In this document: piece by piece, positions 45,935 through 58,235 of the stretch
How the letters are laid out: each line of letters opens with the position of its first letter
How positions within the stretch are numbered: the first letter of the stretch is position 1
Origin: Capsicum annuum
Taxonomy: Eukaryota > Streptophyta > Magnoliopsida > Solanales > Solanaceae
Length of the DNA stretch: 64,000 nt
Assembly: GCF_002878395.1 (NCBI RefSeq)
Contig: NC_061115.1
Span: 92,183,576 to 92,247,575, forward strand
Reading direction: 5' to 3'
Translations under genes and position numbers: made by a program
The notes under the pieces: model-generated
What the model was told of the DNA's origin: nothing
The model's input: only the letters and a program-made list of their open reading frames with translations
Databases searched by the model: none

Positions 45935-48655
45935 TATAACGATCCAAAATCATCTCCCAGGATGTCACACGGTGCTTAAGGCTACAAGTAGCCCCAAGCT
46001 AACCCTTAAAGTCGGTTTATACCAATAACACTAAATTCAAGATGAAATAGACTCAACACTTGCATAGTCATATCTCATGAAAGAAAATACGGGAAAGATA
46101 ATCGGTCTATATGATAAAAATATAGAGAAACCTCAACAAAACCACAATACCGAACCCTCAACATATCAAAAATATGATACTAGTCTGAGAAAACCTCTAT
46201 GAGTTAAAAACTAAAGAGCCATTGGGACAGGTCCCCAACTGACTCAAAATGAACTATAGATAAAACATAGTCTCTCAAATATAGAAAATATTTAAAGATC
46301 GGTCCTCGAACCAAGAGGACTCACTACTACAAAAAACGTAGGTAAAGTACTCAAAGAATTATGGATGAGGCTGGGACTGAGTACCTGAACCTACATTATA
46401 AGATAATGTAGAACATAGACATAGGTGAATCTATACTTTGGAATATACTGAGTATGTATGGGTGAATGCATATGTATAAAAATAGTACCGATCTTCTTCA
46501 ATCAAATCATGTTTGAAAAAATGAGATGACTCACATGGCTTGATCAAGTATAAAATATGAAGCTCCTAAATCATGTAGAAGGGTTATGCAACAAAAATCT
46601 CCTGAATCATCTCTCTTTAACCTTAAAAATCATAAATCTTCTCTTATTCTCAATACCCTAAGGTTAAGGGACTTTGAACAATACTTTCAACTTATGCATA
46701 TGTCTTATGGAGACTAAAACCTCTTCAATGCTCAACATTTCATAATTTTTTTAGAACTCATATACTTGGAATTCACAATCATATGACTTGGAAACATATT
46801 TGAAGGCATTTCATTCACCTTAGGAAAATATCTCATTTCAAGATTTAGAAAAATCATTCTATCTCAAATGGAAAAGTATTCTAGCTCAAGGAAATAACTT
46901 ATCTCAAAGCTTTATGAAAAGTACTATATCAAGGAAAGATACTTTCATTTAGGGAAATAACCCACCTCAAGGAAGCACTTTAATTAGGAAACAACTTTGC
47001 AATTCCACCCTTTAGGAAAATAACTCATAGGAATGGAAAATAAGTATCAAATTATAAAGTTTAAAAGGGCAAGAGAGGTTCTCGTAACCGACATAAACCA
47101 TGCAATCTACATAGAGTCCATGTTTTGTCCTCCTAAGGAGGAGACACCACGTTGGGGAGGAGCTTCATACTCTTGCCAGGGAGTATAAACTAGGTCTAGT
47201 GATCACTAAATGAAAGTTGGCCTTGGGCCCAATCATAATCATCATAAACTCATCATAAGGCCCAACCTATGGTGGCACATAGTTTTGGTGTAAGAAACCA
47301 TAGTGACTTACCAGCTTGGTGCTAAGTACTACTCCCTTTAGATTATCTATGCTTATCTCATAAAAATATACTTATGGTTCACCACAAACCCAATAAACAA
47401 ATCGATAATCTCATATGATGAAGTGAATTTCAAAGTTTTTGGACCATTAGATTAATTTATTTCTCAATCATCTTAAAATACTCAAATCATGGGTGCTTAT
47501 AGCACAAGAGTTGATAATTTCACAAGTCTCAAATAAGTATTACTAACCCATAATTAAATCTCAAGTTAAAGCTCATCAAAAGCATAATATGTAGCATATA
47601 GATTCATAAATCATGTGGAAATCTAGGAATTTCAGCAATTTATCTCGAAATCTAAATATAGTCATATGCTTGAATATCTCAACATTGCAAATATTAGCTT
47701 CTCTAGGAGTAAAATCATGGGATTTATACCCAACTGTAAATTCTCAATAAAACATGCAAAAATCATGCCATTTGACTCTTAATTCATGGAAAATATCACT
47801 ATAATTCATTCAATAATAATGGGTGAAAACCCCCAATTCAATTTCATGTAAAAACCTCATAGATTTCAGGAAATTCATGATGTAAATAAGCCTTTTGGGA
47901 AAAAGGGTGAAAGGGTTACCCTTGTTCAAAACCCCATATACCTTGAATTAGAAGCTTTGGATGAACTCTATATTTTGGAACTCTATTTGTACTCTTGAAT
48001 GAGGATTCTTGAGGTCCTTGACTTTGGAACCTTGAATCGTGACTCAATGTATAAAATCCATGGTGGATTCTTCAGATTTTGGAAGAGGTTTTTGATACTT
48101 AGGGTTTTGATAAGAGAAAACTTGAGAAAAAACTCATAGGATGCTTGCAAATGACTTTGATTAGGTGTTTGTATGGTTTTATAGGCTTGGAAAAAGTCCA
48201 AAATGACTGTTTTAACGACTGTACGAAGATGGAAAAATTAAACTGGGACCCCGATTTAAGGGGTCACTGCGATGTGCCACTTATCACTGTGGCTCACTGG
48301 AAATTGACAATTGGCAATATGGGAGTCACCACGATGCAGAGCCTTCACATTTTCCTCTGGTTGGGACCTGGTACCTTATCGCGATGTGCCAATATTGCTG
48401 AGTTCCACTAGAATTTAACAATTATCAAATCGACTCTCACCACGATGCGCCGATCTCTAAGTTTTTGGGCGAATCTTATATTGACGGTAAGCTTATCAAA
48501 TTTCCAATGTGATAAAAAGTCAAAATTAGAGAAATTCTATATGGTTACCTTGATACTCACTTAGGAGTCACTCCTACATCTTTTAGGGCTGAAATTATGC
48601 TTCATTCAACATACTCTAAAGCTCAAACTACGAGGAAACTTTGTGGGGTCTTACA
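45935..48655 (-). repeat. LTR shared by G3 (as 5' LTR) and G4 (as 3' LTR)
   Basis: 2721 bp. The left edge (minus-strand end gatcgttata) abuts the G3 PBS; the right edge (minus-strand start tgtaagacccc) abuts the G4 purine tract at 48669-48656. Aligns with 39898-41971. Minus-strand TATA ctataaaa at 48184-48177, telo-box at 48107-48100, donor-like AAG|GTATATG at 47944-47935. Confidence 0.87.
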
Positions 48656-49355
48656 ATATCTCCCTCTTTGAAACATTCATCCTCCAATGTCGCTAGTTTG
48701 ATGAAGGACATTGGAAGAACAAAGCACACATAGCTGAAACAATTTCTAAACAGCTCAAGACCTTTCTAAACTCATCAATACTCTAGACAATGTATGAACT
48801 AATACAAGGATAGATGCATAACTGAACTTTAGACTAAAAGGGGTGAATTAAGGAAGAGTAGTACCTTTGGCTTGGTCTAAACCCACAAAAAAGAGGTGCG
48901 GGTACTTGGTTCATATGTCTGCTTCTGTCTCCCAAGTAGCACCCTCAATGGATTGGTTCCACCACAACACCTTGACCTAGGGAACCTCCTTGTTCCTAAG
49001 CCTACGGACTTGAAAGTATAGGATCTCAATATGAATTTCCTCAAAGGAATGACTATCCTGAATCTCAGCACTCTCTGAAGGATCAACCACTACAGAATCA
49101 CCAATATTCCTCTTTAGCATGGAGACATAAAATATAGGATGAACGACTGATAATTCTGAGGGAAACTCAATCTCATAGGTCACTTTACCAACATGGCTCA
49201 AGACTCTATGCGGACCAATATAATGAGGACTCATCTTTCCCTTTTACCAAACCTTTTTACCCCTTTCATGGGTGAAATCTTCAAGTACACCCACTTGAAA
49301 CTCCAAATCTCTCCTCCTCACATATGCATAAGACTTTTGATGACTCTGAGCAGTC
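48656..49355 (-). pseudogene. G4 purine tract, integrase C-terminus and chromodomain-like tail
   Basis: Purine tract aaagagggagatat (minus) at 48669-48656. Minus 49234-48977 gives MSPHYIGPHRVLSHVGKVTYEIEF, HPIFYVSMLKRNIGDSVVVDPSESAEIQDSHSFEE and the VRRLRNKEVP linker. After a stop come VKVLWWNQSIEGATWETEADI and TKYPHLFF to about 48880. Upstream SHQKSYAYVRRRDLEFQVG ends at about 49320, where S3 sits. Confidence 0.83.
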
Positions 49356-52300
49356 TGAGCCTTACAGCATTTTTGGAAAAACAAAAATCCGAGTCTAAAA
49401 ATTTTAGAAATATCTTCCCAAATATGAAACACTTTGAATAATTACCAATTTTATCAAAATCTGACACCGGACGAGGGAGTTATGGCCATTTTACTCAATG
49501 GCATCAGAATCACCCAGTTTTGACGGTCGACCTAGTGGACCGTCAGGTTCTTAGTAGGCCATTAAGTGTCCCGTTAAGACAAGGCAGTGACCCCTCTTTT
49601 TTGGTCATCATGTGATGGAAAATGTTATGGACTGTCAATAAGTTGATGGACCATTAAGGGGTCCATCAGGTCGAAATGGAATGGCCCATTCCTGACCCCC
49701 AAGTGACAAACGATCTGGTGGACTATCAGAATCCTGATGAACCGTCACTATGACCATAACGATGAGGCAGACCAACCTAGATTTGGCACTCAAGTGATGG
49801 ACTACCTGGTGGACTGTCAGCCTTACCGATGGACCATTAAATCGATCGCACAGACCCCAATCAGCGGTTTTCAACTATTTTTCTTTAAAGGGCATTTTGG
49901 TCTTTTCCACTCTTTCCCCAACCTCTATAAATACCCACTAAAGTATTGAAGGCCTCATTTTATTTTCTCTTCTTTCACACAAAAACTAGGGTTTCCAAAA
50001 TATAAAATTCTCTCTTCTTCCACCAAAAATTAAGAGAGAATCAAGAGCAAGAATTAATAATTCTCCCAAGAGCCTTCAAGAAAAGAGTTTCCTCAAGGTA
50101 TGTAGATATTGATTCTTGGGTCCCTTTTATCCAATCAAGTACCTTTTTCTAAATCTCCAAGATTTATGTTTATGAATTTTTAAAGATTCTTATGAGTTGA
50201 AATTGATGTTCTTTCTATGATTGAGTTGCAGTTCATGTTTGTCTATAAGATTATAAAACTTGCCCTTAGTATGTGATATTTGTATGCTAAATGGATTGTG
50301 TACTTGTTATTGATTTGTAATGACCTCCAAGATGGAATAATTATGTGGTTTGTATGAATGTATGAAAATATATGAGTGGAAACATGTAAATTTGGTTGTT
50401 CATGATGAGTAGTTGGTTTATTATACTTATGCCCAAGTTGTGCATGTGAGGTTTTTGATAAAATGTCTAAGAGACTAGAAATTTAGCATTGTAGTTAAAT
50501 CGTGATCTAATGACTTTGAAGATACTATTATGTGTTACGATTGTTGATGTGTTCATGACTTTTGGGTGTATAATTGGTTGATTTAGCAAAGTATGTTATG
50601 ATTTCTAATTTACTTGGACATATTCATTAATAATTGTGATGAGAAAAAAATGATGGTGATGATGAAGGTATGATTACGATAATACATGAATGATTATGAT
50701 GATGAATGAATGCTTGTTTTGATGCATGAATGCTTGTGATGGTGAATGGATGATAGTGATGATGTGAGAAATATTAATTTTTACTTTTATGTTAGCGAGT
50801 CTTAGGGATATTTATACCCGACAATAGAGTTGTTGTCTAGAGACCATGTCAGTTTTGCGATAATTCCAACTGATCCACGATACTCAAAACTCAGTGAACT
50901 ATAGAACTATATATCATTAGACAAGTGCGGAGCTTAATCAGGCTCTATAATCTAAGTTATCTCTATAATCTCTATATCGCTAGTAATCTAGCCTCCGTCC
51001 TGTAATAAGCTCAAATCTAATAGTATTGAAGTGATTCAATACTAATCTAAGAAGCGATTTGAATAATCTATTCAAGCTCTACATGGTCAGTCAGATGCTA
51101 TGATTTAATACCTTTCCGTCAGATACGAAACTAAGTAATCTCAGCATAACTTAGCCAGATCCCTTGAGAAGTATAATTAGTATCAGATTCAGCTTAGTCT
51201 AAGTTTAGTTAAGAATCAATCAGTGTCTTTCAATTTAGAGTAGAAACTAGCATAGAGCGAGCTCAAGGAGAGGGACTCACCTACTAGTGCAGGGTGTGAT
51301 CCTTAGATACGATCCTTGTGCTCCAGAACTATGTAGCCACCGTTGGTTGAGATGTCACACCTTTTAGATGAGGGTGGATGGGAGACTTTATACCTATTAT
51401 ATAAGGGTAGATGAGGTGGCTTGGCCTGTTAGATTAGGGCTCCACCGTTCTAGTATGAGGACTTGATAGATGAGGGTCATATAAAGATAATATCTTTACC
51501 CGTGGCACGATATTGACACCCTCCCAATTGGGGTTAGAGGTTGAAACCCTAAGAGATAGTAGGGGCATGTCGGTTAAGTAACTACTTCCCACAGTCTTAG
51601 ATTCAGAATCAGTCTCTGACTTCAATAAAGAGCTCAGTTCAGTGTACAAAATTTAATGCTATTAGATATAGGCCATTATGTATGATTACGTTCTAATTCA
51701 AAGATCCACTATTAGATAGGCCGATCTTAAAATCTTTTATGAAGAAGTATTGTTATCCACAGACTCAAAGACAACCTATTAGATAAGGTTGCCATCCGTT
51801 TTAGAAGCTTTAGATACTCATAATCTCAGTATGTTCAAAGGTTTCAAAACTCACTCCTTGATAATAGTGCATCCATATTTCCCAGTTATCAATATTAGAT
51901 TAGACTGTGCTTCAGTATCTCAGTGTCAATAGTGAGTTCAGTTTACAGAAAAGTAGTATCTAAGTTCCAGTCTCTAGAGTTGTGATGATTGTGATTATGA
52001 CCTGTGCATTCATGTATGTGTTCTCGTGCGACATTTTCATGATTATTCAGTTTACACATTGTGCATGCATGAGCCATTGCATTTAGCCTTATCTCGTCTA
52101 CATACTTGGTATTTTTGTACTGATGGATTTGCGCTATGGTGTTTTATTTGACACTATAATTTCAGAGGCATAGGATTCAGAGTTTCCTCAGCAGTTGAAT
52201 CTCAGTTAGTAGCAGTAGAAGTGAGTTCTCTTTCTTCGAGGATGAATCTCAGTTTACTATTATTGCATTAAATTTTATTTATATTGCCAGTTGATGATGT

Positions 52301-52549
52301 TAGTTGGGGACATATCCCATCACTCCACAGTTCAGACAGTTTAGAGGCTTTTCAGACGAAAGTTGATGTATCAGTATTCATTTTTCAGTTTGAGTATGAA
52401 TAGATATGTTGAACCTTATGGCCAATTTCCATATTTATTCCAGATAGTATGCAGTGTACAGGTAGAGATATCAGAAAAGGGTTAGCTTATGGTCCTTTGG
52501 GTCCATAAGCATCGTATGACATCTTAGGATGGGATCTCAGGGCATCACA
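49356..52549 (+). mobile_element. S3: solo gypsy LTR (+) inside G4 integrase
   Basis: About 3.2 kb without coding sequence. The start tgagccttacagcattttt resembles the S2 start tgtaatgccccgcattttt in spacing, and the end gggcatcaca is a usual LTR end. G4 integrase homology stops on its left and resumes on its right. TATA box at 49926, telo-box at 49987, splice-donor-like AAG|GTATGT at 50097/50098. The edges are uncertain by a few bases and no clean TSD was found. Confidence 0.75.
49926..49933 (+). promoter_or_regulatory. TATA box of S3
   Basis: TATAAATA; the telo-box tagggttt follows at 49987-49994 in the presumed leader. Confidence 0.65.
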
Positions 52550-53122
52550 GCATAAATTTCTCCATATTTTTGAACACTACATCAGGTCCGATAGCGAAAG
52601 CTTCACCTACTTCAAACAAACCTATAGGTGATATACAACTCGTACCATACAAGGCCTCAAATATTGCCATCTTGATGGTATAATGGAAAATATTGTCGTA
52701 GGAAAACTCTATCAATGGAAAATGCACATTCCAACTATCCTTTAAATCAAGAGCGCACACCCTCAACATATCATCTAAGTTCTGAGTGGTTCTCTCAGCC
52801 TGACCAACAGTCTGCAGGTGAAAAGCTGAGGTCAAAAGAACTTGGGTGACAAGACCCTACTGAAACACCCTCCAAAACTGAGAAGATAATTGAGTACCCC
52901 GATCCGAAATGATAGACAAGGGAACTCCATGCAGCCTGACTAACTCTCGAATATAAAATCTAGCATAATCATCAGCCGTATAAGATGTATGCACAGGCAA
53001 AAAATATGCGGACTTAGTCAACCTATCCACAATAACCCAAATGGAATCATGATGACGGAGCAAAAGAGGCAATCCAGTCATGAATTCCATATTAACCATC
53101 TCTCAGTTCCAAGTGGATATAC
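52550..53122 (-). pseudogene. G4 integrase core
   Basis: Fragments 53099-52857 (MVNMEFMTGLPLLLRHHDSIWVIVDRLTKSAYFLPV, YARFYIRELVRLHGVPLSIISDRGTQLSSQFW) and 52835-52545 (SAFHLQTVGQAERTTQNLDDML, FEALYGTSCISPIGLFEVGEA). The first catalytic Asp (MDF) is Glu; SDRG is intact. The last bases 53118-53122 are the G5 TSD. Confidence 0.85.
53118..53122. repeat. Left target-site duplication of G5 (TATAC)
   Basis: TATAC before tgtaatacccc; exact copy at 62745-62749. The G3 homologue reads tatactaaactc across the site, confirming the empty-site sequence. Confidence 0.88.
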
Positions 53123-55505
53123 TGTAATACCCCGGGAAATTTTTCGTTGAAATTTTGTGCGTAAACGTGTTGGGTTCTATCTTCTAGAATGAATTATAAA
53201 TTTTTCATGTGGAATGTCTTAGATTATGACCCACCATTGCATAGTGTATCGAATAAGCTTTTCAAAAATATGTGGATCATCCAGAACGGACACCCGAGCG
53301 ACGAGTTATGAACATTCCGATCAAACCGTGAATAGTAGTGAACAATAAAACGTGCAGGAAAAAGTAACGATCATAACTCCTTGTACGTAATGATCTGGGT
53401 GATCTACTATATATCAACGGAAATCTCTGCGAGTCCTCTTCCCAATGAAATTAGTTTCATCCAATTTTTCAATCGAAGAAAAAAGTTATGGTCGATCTAC
53501 TTTAGCTTATCAAAAGCAAATTAATAGGTCAACTTCAAAAAATGATAAATCCTCGTACATAATGATATGGGTGAGATACTATATATCAATTGAAATATAT
53601 GAGAGTCCTCTTTGTAATGAAATTGGTTTCATCCAATTTAGATATTGGAGTAACACGTTATGGTTGATTTACTTCAGACTATCAAAATAGTCCACCAAAG
53701 GACAGATTCAAGAATTATTTGGAGTTTTAGGGGCTTTTTGGTCATTTCCCCTCACCCAAAATCCATCCAAACCCTATATTAAAGCCTATTAGAAGTATTA
53801 TATGTTATATTTCATCAAATTCCCTCAAAAATAAAACCCTAAGCTCCTACATCCAACTTCAAGAACCTCCAAAGTTCACCATTAATTCTGCAAATTTATT
53901 CAAGATTCCAAGTTCTTAGTTAAAGAACTCCAAGAACCATCATTCAAAGGCACAATTAACATCTCAAAAATGAGTATTCATCTAAAGTTCATCATTTAAG
54001 ATATGTGGAATTTTTCAACAAAAACTCTCTTTCATTCTTGTGCCCAAAATAATTTTCTTTAACAAGGCATGATTTTTAGTTGATTTTTATGAATTTGAAG
54101 CATGAACGCCTATCTTATGATGATTATTATGAAATCTTGATGTTCATGATTTTGAAAGATGAATTTAGATGTGTGGAGATATAAAGCATGAATCTTGAAC
54201 GATATTTCTCATGATTTTGAAATTTGGGTCGTGAATCCCTTTTGGAAATTATATTTTTTTGATAAAGTGTGTGTTATCAGTACGTTGATGTTGAATATTT
54301 GAGATATTTTGAATGATTTGACCTTCTGGTCTTAATGGAGTTGTTTTGAACTCAAGTATGAAAGAAATCCACAACATGATTGATTTTGATAGATGGGAAG
54401 CATGATGACTCCCGATGTATATTTATATATTACTTAAATTGTTTTGTTGTGGATTGTCTTTAAAATGATCTGAGCTAAGTCCAGGAGAAATCTTTAGCAC
54501 CGAGTGAGAGGTATAAAGTGACCTTACTTCCCTAGAACTACGTGTCCTCGTAGGAGTGAGCCTAAGGCTAATTTATATAGTGATCACTAGTTTGTGTGGA
54601 TTTGACATTGATAGTCCTACTCCGATGGAAAGGATAGGATGGCTCTTCCCAATGTGGGTTGTACGTTAGACTCCATGTAGTTCAGATGGTTTATGTCGGT
54701 TATAGGATTTCCCAGTGTGTGTGTGTTTCTTTGTGCCTATGGTGAATGGTGAAGTTATTTGAAAGTGGAATTGTGAAAGTTATTCTTTCGAAAGATTTAA
54801 ATGATATTTATATTATGAGAATTATTATTCTTGATGAATTGAAGGTGATTGACAATTTATATGATGACTCACATGTGTTATTGTACTTATCTCATCCTCT
54901 CATGATTATGATGATTATCTTCGGGATATGTGAGTCTTTCATACATCTTGCATATTTCTTATAAATATTTAGGATGATGATATTTATACAACTGCATACA
55001 TCCCCCATATACTCGGTTCCTTTTCATGGTACTGACCCATATTTTTGGATGTGGGCTACATTTTCTCAGAATGTAGGTTTAGGTGCTCAGTTCCTAGTTC
55101 AACAGTGATTTTTTAGGCATGGTGTTCTACATCCTCTGTTGTGGTGAGTCCTCATGTTCTGAGGACGTGATGCCTGATTTTGGTTTGATGAAATTATTTA
55201 TATTTGATAACTGAGTATGAGTCAGTTGGGGCATATCTCAATGGCTCGCTGGTTTTATTGATTTTTTTAGAGACTTGTCATACTAGTATAGATGTTGGGA
55301 GTTGACTAATAAGTCATATTTTGTTATCTTTCTGACATTTTCTTATTCTTGGATAATGATTACTCTTTTGATATTTAAGGGTTATTTATGGAAACCCCGT
55401 TGATTTGTGTTGAACTGAATGAAAATGGCTCAAAGAGTTAGCTTGGGGCTACTCGTAGCCTCAAGCACCGTGTGACGCTCCGAAACTCATTTTCGGGGCG
55501 TTACA
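53123..55505 (+). repeat. G5 5' LTR (2383 bp)
   Basis: Runs from tgtaataccccgggaaa to ggggcgttaca just before the PBS. Aligns with 60585-62744 at roughly 90 percent by eye. TATA-like tatattaa at 53775-53782, telo-box aaaccctaa at 53834-53842, and a decayed splice-donor site (AAG|ATATGT) at 54000/54001. Confidence 0.93.
53366..53697. repeat. Two ~172-bp tandem units in G5 5' LTR
   Basis: Units start at about 53366 and 53540; both contain 'gtac..aatgat.tgggtgA', 'tatatatcaa' and 'atgaaatt.gtttcatccaattt' blocks. They lie upstream of the TATA box. The 3' LTR has the same pair at 60861 and 61033. Confidence 0.82.
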
Positions 55506-55509
55506 AACT

Positions 55510-55521
55510 TGGTATCAGAGC
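55510..55521 (+). other. G5 primer binding site (initiator tRNA-Met)
   Basis: TGGTATCAGAGC, an exact match to the complement of the plant iMet tRNA 3' end, four bases past the LTR end. Confidence 0.93.
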
Positions 55522-55718
55522 CTAAGGTATTAAGGTGTCCTAGGGAGTCTGACAAGCTGCGTTAAGTAGAGTCTTAATCATCGATATATAGCGTGCCATA
55601 TGTATGAGCAAGTGGCTACAAGACATTATAGGAAAAAGTGTGATTCTTTCTTTCAAAAGTCTATCGTGCCTAAACTATCACTCTTTACTATTGATTTATG
55701 CTCTCCTCTTTCAGAAAT

Positions 55719-56945
55719 ATGCCTCCACATCAAGCAAGAAGAAATAATGATGGTCAGCAACCTTAACCCGCTGACCCATTGAATTAAAATGTGTCTCATT
55801 TTGAATTTTGAGCAGCCTTTCAGGCGCTGGCCCAAGATGCTACTGTAAATGTTAAAGCCAACCTGGCCCCAGCTCCACAGCAGCAGCGAGTTGATTCAGC
55901 TGCTGCTAGGATCCGTAACTTCATGTAGATAAATCTGCCAGAATTCTATGGGTCCAAGTCTAATGAGGATCCACAGTTTTTTTTAGAAAAGGTACGGAAG
56001 ATTAATTAGGTGATGTATGTATCTGAGGAACATAGTGTGGAGTTGGCTGTGTATAGGTTGAAAGACCTTGCTTATAATTTGGTTGTTGCTTAGAGGAAAG
56101 GTAGAGGTAAGGGAGTTGTCCCTACAACTTGGCAAGAGTTCTAGGATGCATTCCAGGATAAGTTTTTCCCTTTGGATATATGGAAGGCAAAGGTGGAAGA
56201 GTTTATGAACCCGTGATAGGGCTTTATGACTGTTAGGGAGTTCTTTCTAAAGTTCAATTAGTTGGCCAAGAATGCTCCTGACTTAGTGGCTGATAATCGG
56301 GCTAGTATGAGTAAGTTTGTAACTGGAGTAACTAGTTATGTGGTTAAGGAGTGTAGGTTTTGCTATGATAAATAGTGAGATGAATCTTTCTAGGCTGATG
56401 ACTCATGCCCAACAGATCGAGGTAGAAAAGATTAAGGAGAGAGATAGAATAAGAGGGAATAAGAGAGCTAGGTCCGAGCAGCACGGATAGGGTCAGACTA
56501 GATCGCAGAGAGGGAGTCGCCCTCAGTATTAAGATCGTTCATCTATGCCAGAACCATCATCTACTAGTGCTCCCATGCCTAGAGGTAGGCCGGAGCAAGG
56601 TAGCAGGTCATATGTATCTAGGTCCCAGTACAACGCTGGCAGTAAGCCAAATTTTCCCCTGTGTCCTAAGTGTGGTAGGGCTCATTCGGGTGAGTGTTGG
56701 GGTGAGAAAAGGGGTTGTTTCCAATGTGGTGACATGGGTCACAAAGCTAGAGATTGTCCATAGGATGGACAAGGGAGTCGTGACTATCGCACTCAGACCC
56801 AGACTCAAACTATTAGTGCTTCAGTTCTAGTGACTCGCCTAACCTCATCTCAGGGCGCCTCTTCTAGCAATGCTGGCGGGCAGCTCCAGAATAGATTCTA
56901 TGCTTTACCGTCCCACTAGGAATAGGAGGACTCTCCCGATGTTGT
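55719..56945 (+). pseudogene. G5 gag
   Basis: Start ATG at 55719 (MPPHQARRNNDGQQP). INLPEFYGS near 55935 and DPQFFLEKV near 55970 are the usual capsid start; WKAKVEEFMNP near 56185 and REFFLKFN follow. At least nine stops and one frameshift (about 56355-56370) occur. The 56545-56763 run holds a nucleocapsid with two Cys-rich sites: CPKCGRAHSGEC and an intact knuckle CFQCGDMGHKARDC (about 56716-56757). Gag forms the particle and binds RNA. Confidence 0.88.
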
Positions 56946-57480
56946 TACTGCTATGCTTTGTATATTTTAGTTTGATGTGTATTCTTTGTTGGATCCTGGA
57001 TCCAGTTTCTCATATGTTACACCTTTGATTGCTGTGAATTTTTAAATGAGTCCTGAGATTATTCCTGAGCCTATCCTAGTTTCTACCCTAGCGGGTGATT
57101 TGATTTTTGCCCAGAAAGTGTATAAAAAGTGTCCTGTTACCGTTCTTCATAGAGTATTGTTGGCTGATCTGATTGAGTTAGACATGGTAGATTTTAATGT
57201 GATTCTGGGTATCGACTGGCTATATTCTTCTTATGCCTCTATTGATTGTCGGACACGAGTGGTCAAGTTTCAGTTTTCAAGTGCATCTCTGTTTGAGTGG
57301 TCTGGGAATTCTGTGTCACCTAAGAGTTATTTTATCTCTTACCTCAAAGATAGAAAGCTTATTTCCAAGGGGTGTATTTACCATTTGGTTAGAGTCAAAG
57401 ACACTAAGTCTGTGACTCCAACTCTCCAGTCTGTTAACGTCGTCAATGAGTTTGCTAATGTCTTTTCAAATGATCTCCCA
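56946..57480 (+). pseudogene. G5 protease
   Basis: SLLDPGSSFSYVTPLIAVNF (56985 on) has the active loop Asp-Pro-Gly-Ser at 56992-57003. A stop follows, then the 222-codon run 57046-57714 gives RVLLADLIELDMVDFNVILGIDWLYSSYASIDCRTRVVKFQF and the [17 protein letters not shown] end. An aspartic protease that would process Gag-Pol. Confidence 0.86.
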
Positions 57481-58235
57481 GGGATACTTCCTGATAGAGA
57501 GATAGAGTTCGAGATTGATCTTCTTCCCAATACTCAGCCCATTTTTATTTCTCTTTACCATATGGCCCTTGCGGAACTTAAGGAGTTGAAAGAGAAACTC
57601 AAAGATCTACTAAATAAGGGTTTCATAAGGCCAAGTGTTTCTCCTTGGGGTGCTCTTGTGATTTTTGTGAGAAAGAAAGATGGCTCTTTGCATATGTGTA
57701 TTGATTACCGCTAACTGAATAAAGTCACCATAAAAAATAAGTACCCCTTTCCGAGAATAGATGATTTGTTTGACCAATTGCAAGGTGCAAGTTATTTCTC
57801 AAAGATAGACCTTTATTCATAATCATCTCAAAGTTAGGGAGTGTGACATCCCGAAAACCATTTTTCGAACTCATTATCGCCATTTTGAGTTTCTTATTAT
57901 GTCTTTCGGGTTAACTAATGCCCCAGCAGCTTCCATTGACCTCATGAATCGAGTGTTCAGACCATATCTAGATATGTTTTTTCATAGTGTTCATTATTGA
58001 TATACTAGTGTACTTCCGTAGTGAGGATGAACATTCTGATCATCTTTGAACTGTCTTAAAAACCCTTAGAGATCACAAGTTGTTTGCCAAGTTCTGTAAG
58101 TATGAGTTTTGGCTATGGTCAGTTGCTTTTTTGGGTCATATTATTTCTCCCGAGGGTATTAGAATTAATCCCCAAAAGACTGAAGATGTTAGAAATTGTC
58201 CTAGACCTATTTCTCCGACTGATATCTAAAGTTTC
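57440..58235 (+). pseudogene. G5 reverse transcriptase
   Basis: FANVFSNDLPGILPDREIEFEIDL, KDLLNKGFIRPSVSPWGALVIFVRKKDGSLHMCIDYR and a TAA where the others have Gln (57712-57714), then [34 protein letters not shown] deletion near 57815-57825 shifts frame; [23 protein letters not shown] follows. The catalytic box reads VFIIDILVY near 57989-58012, so the first Asp is Ile. The connection region (CEF-like, SYYFS, PISPTDI) is in yet another frame. Confidence 0.87.

Larger units (their letters stand above)
39898..48655 (-). mobile_element. G3: Ty3/gypsy chromovirus, minus strand, left member of a tandem
   Basis: Order on the minus strand: 5' LTR (45935-48655), PBS, gag N-terminus joined to protease, RT, RNase H, integrase, chromodomain-like tail, purine tract, 3' LTR. 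Best-preserved pol in the minus-strand set, yet with stops in RT and integrase and nearly all gag missing. Its 5' LTR is at the same time the 3' LTR of G4. Confidence 0.88.

Noticed and set aside
53445..53690. 81-codon open frame in G5 LTR, with a similar one at 60940-61179
   Set aside because: Similarity only reflects the repeated LTR DNA, including the 172-bp duplication; no coding signature.
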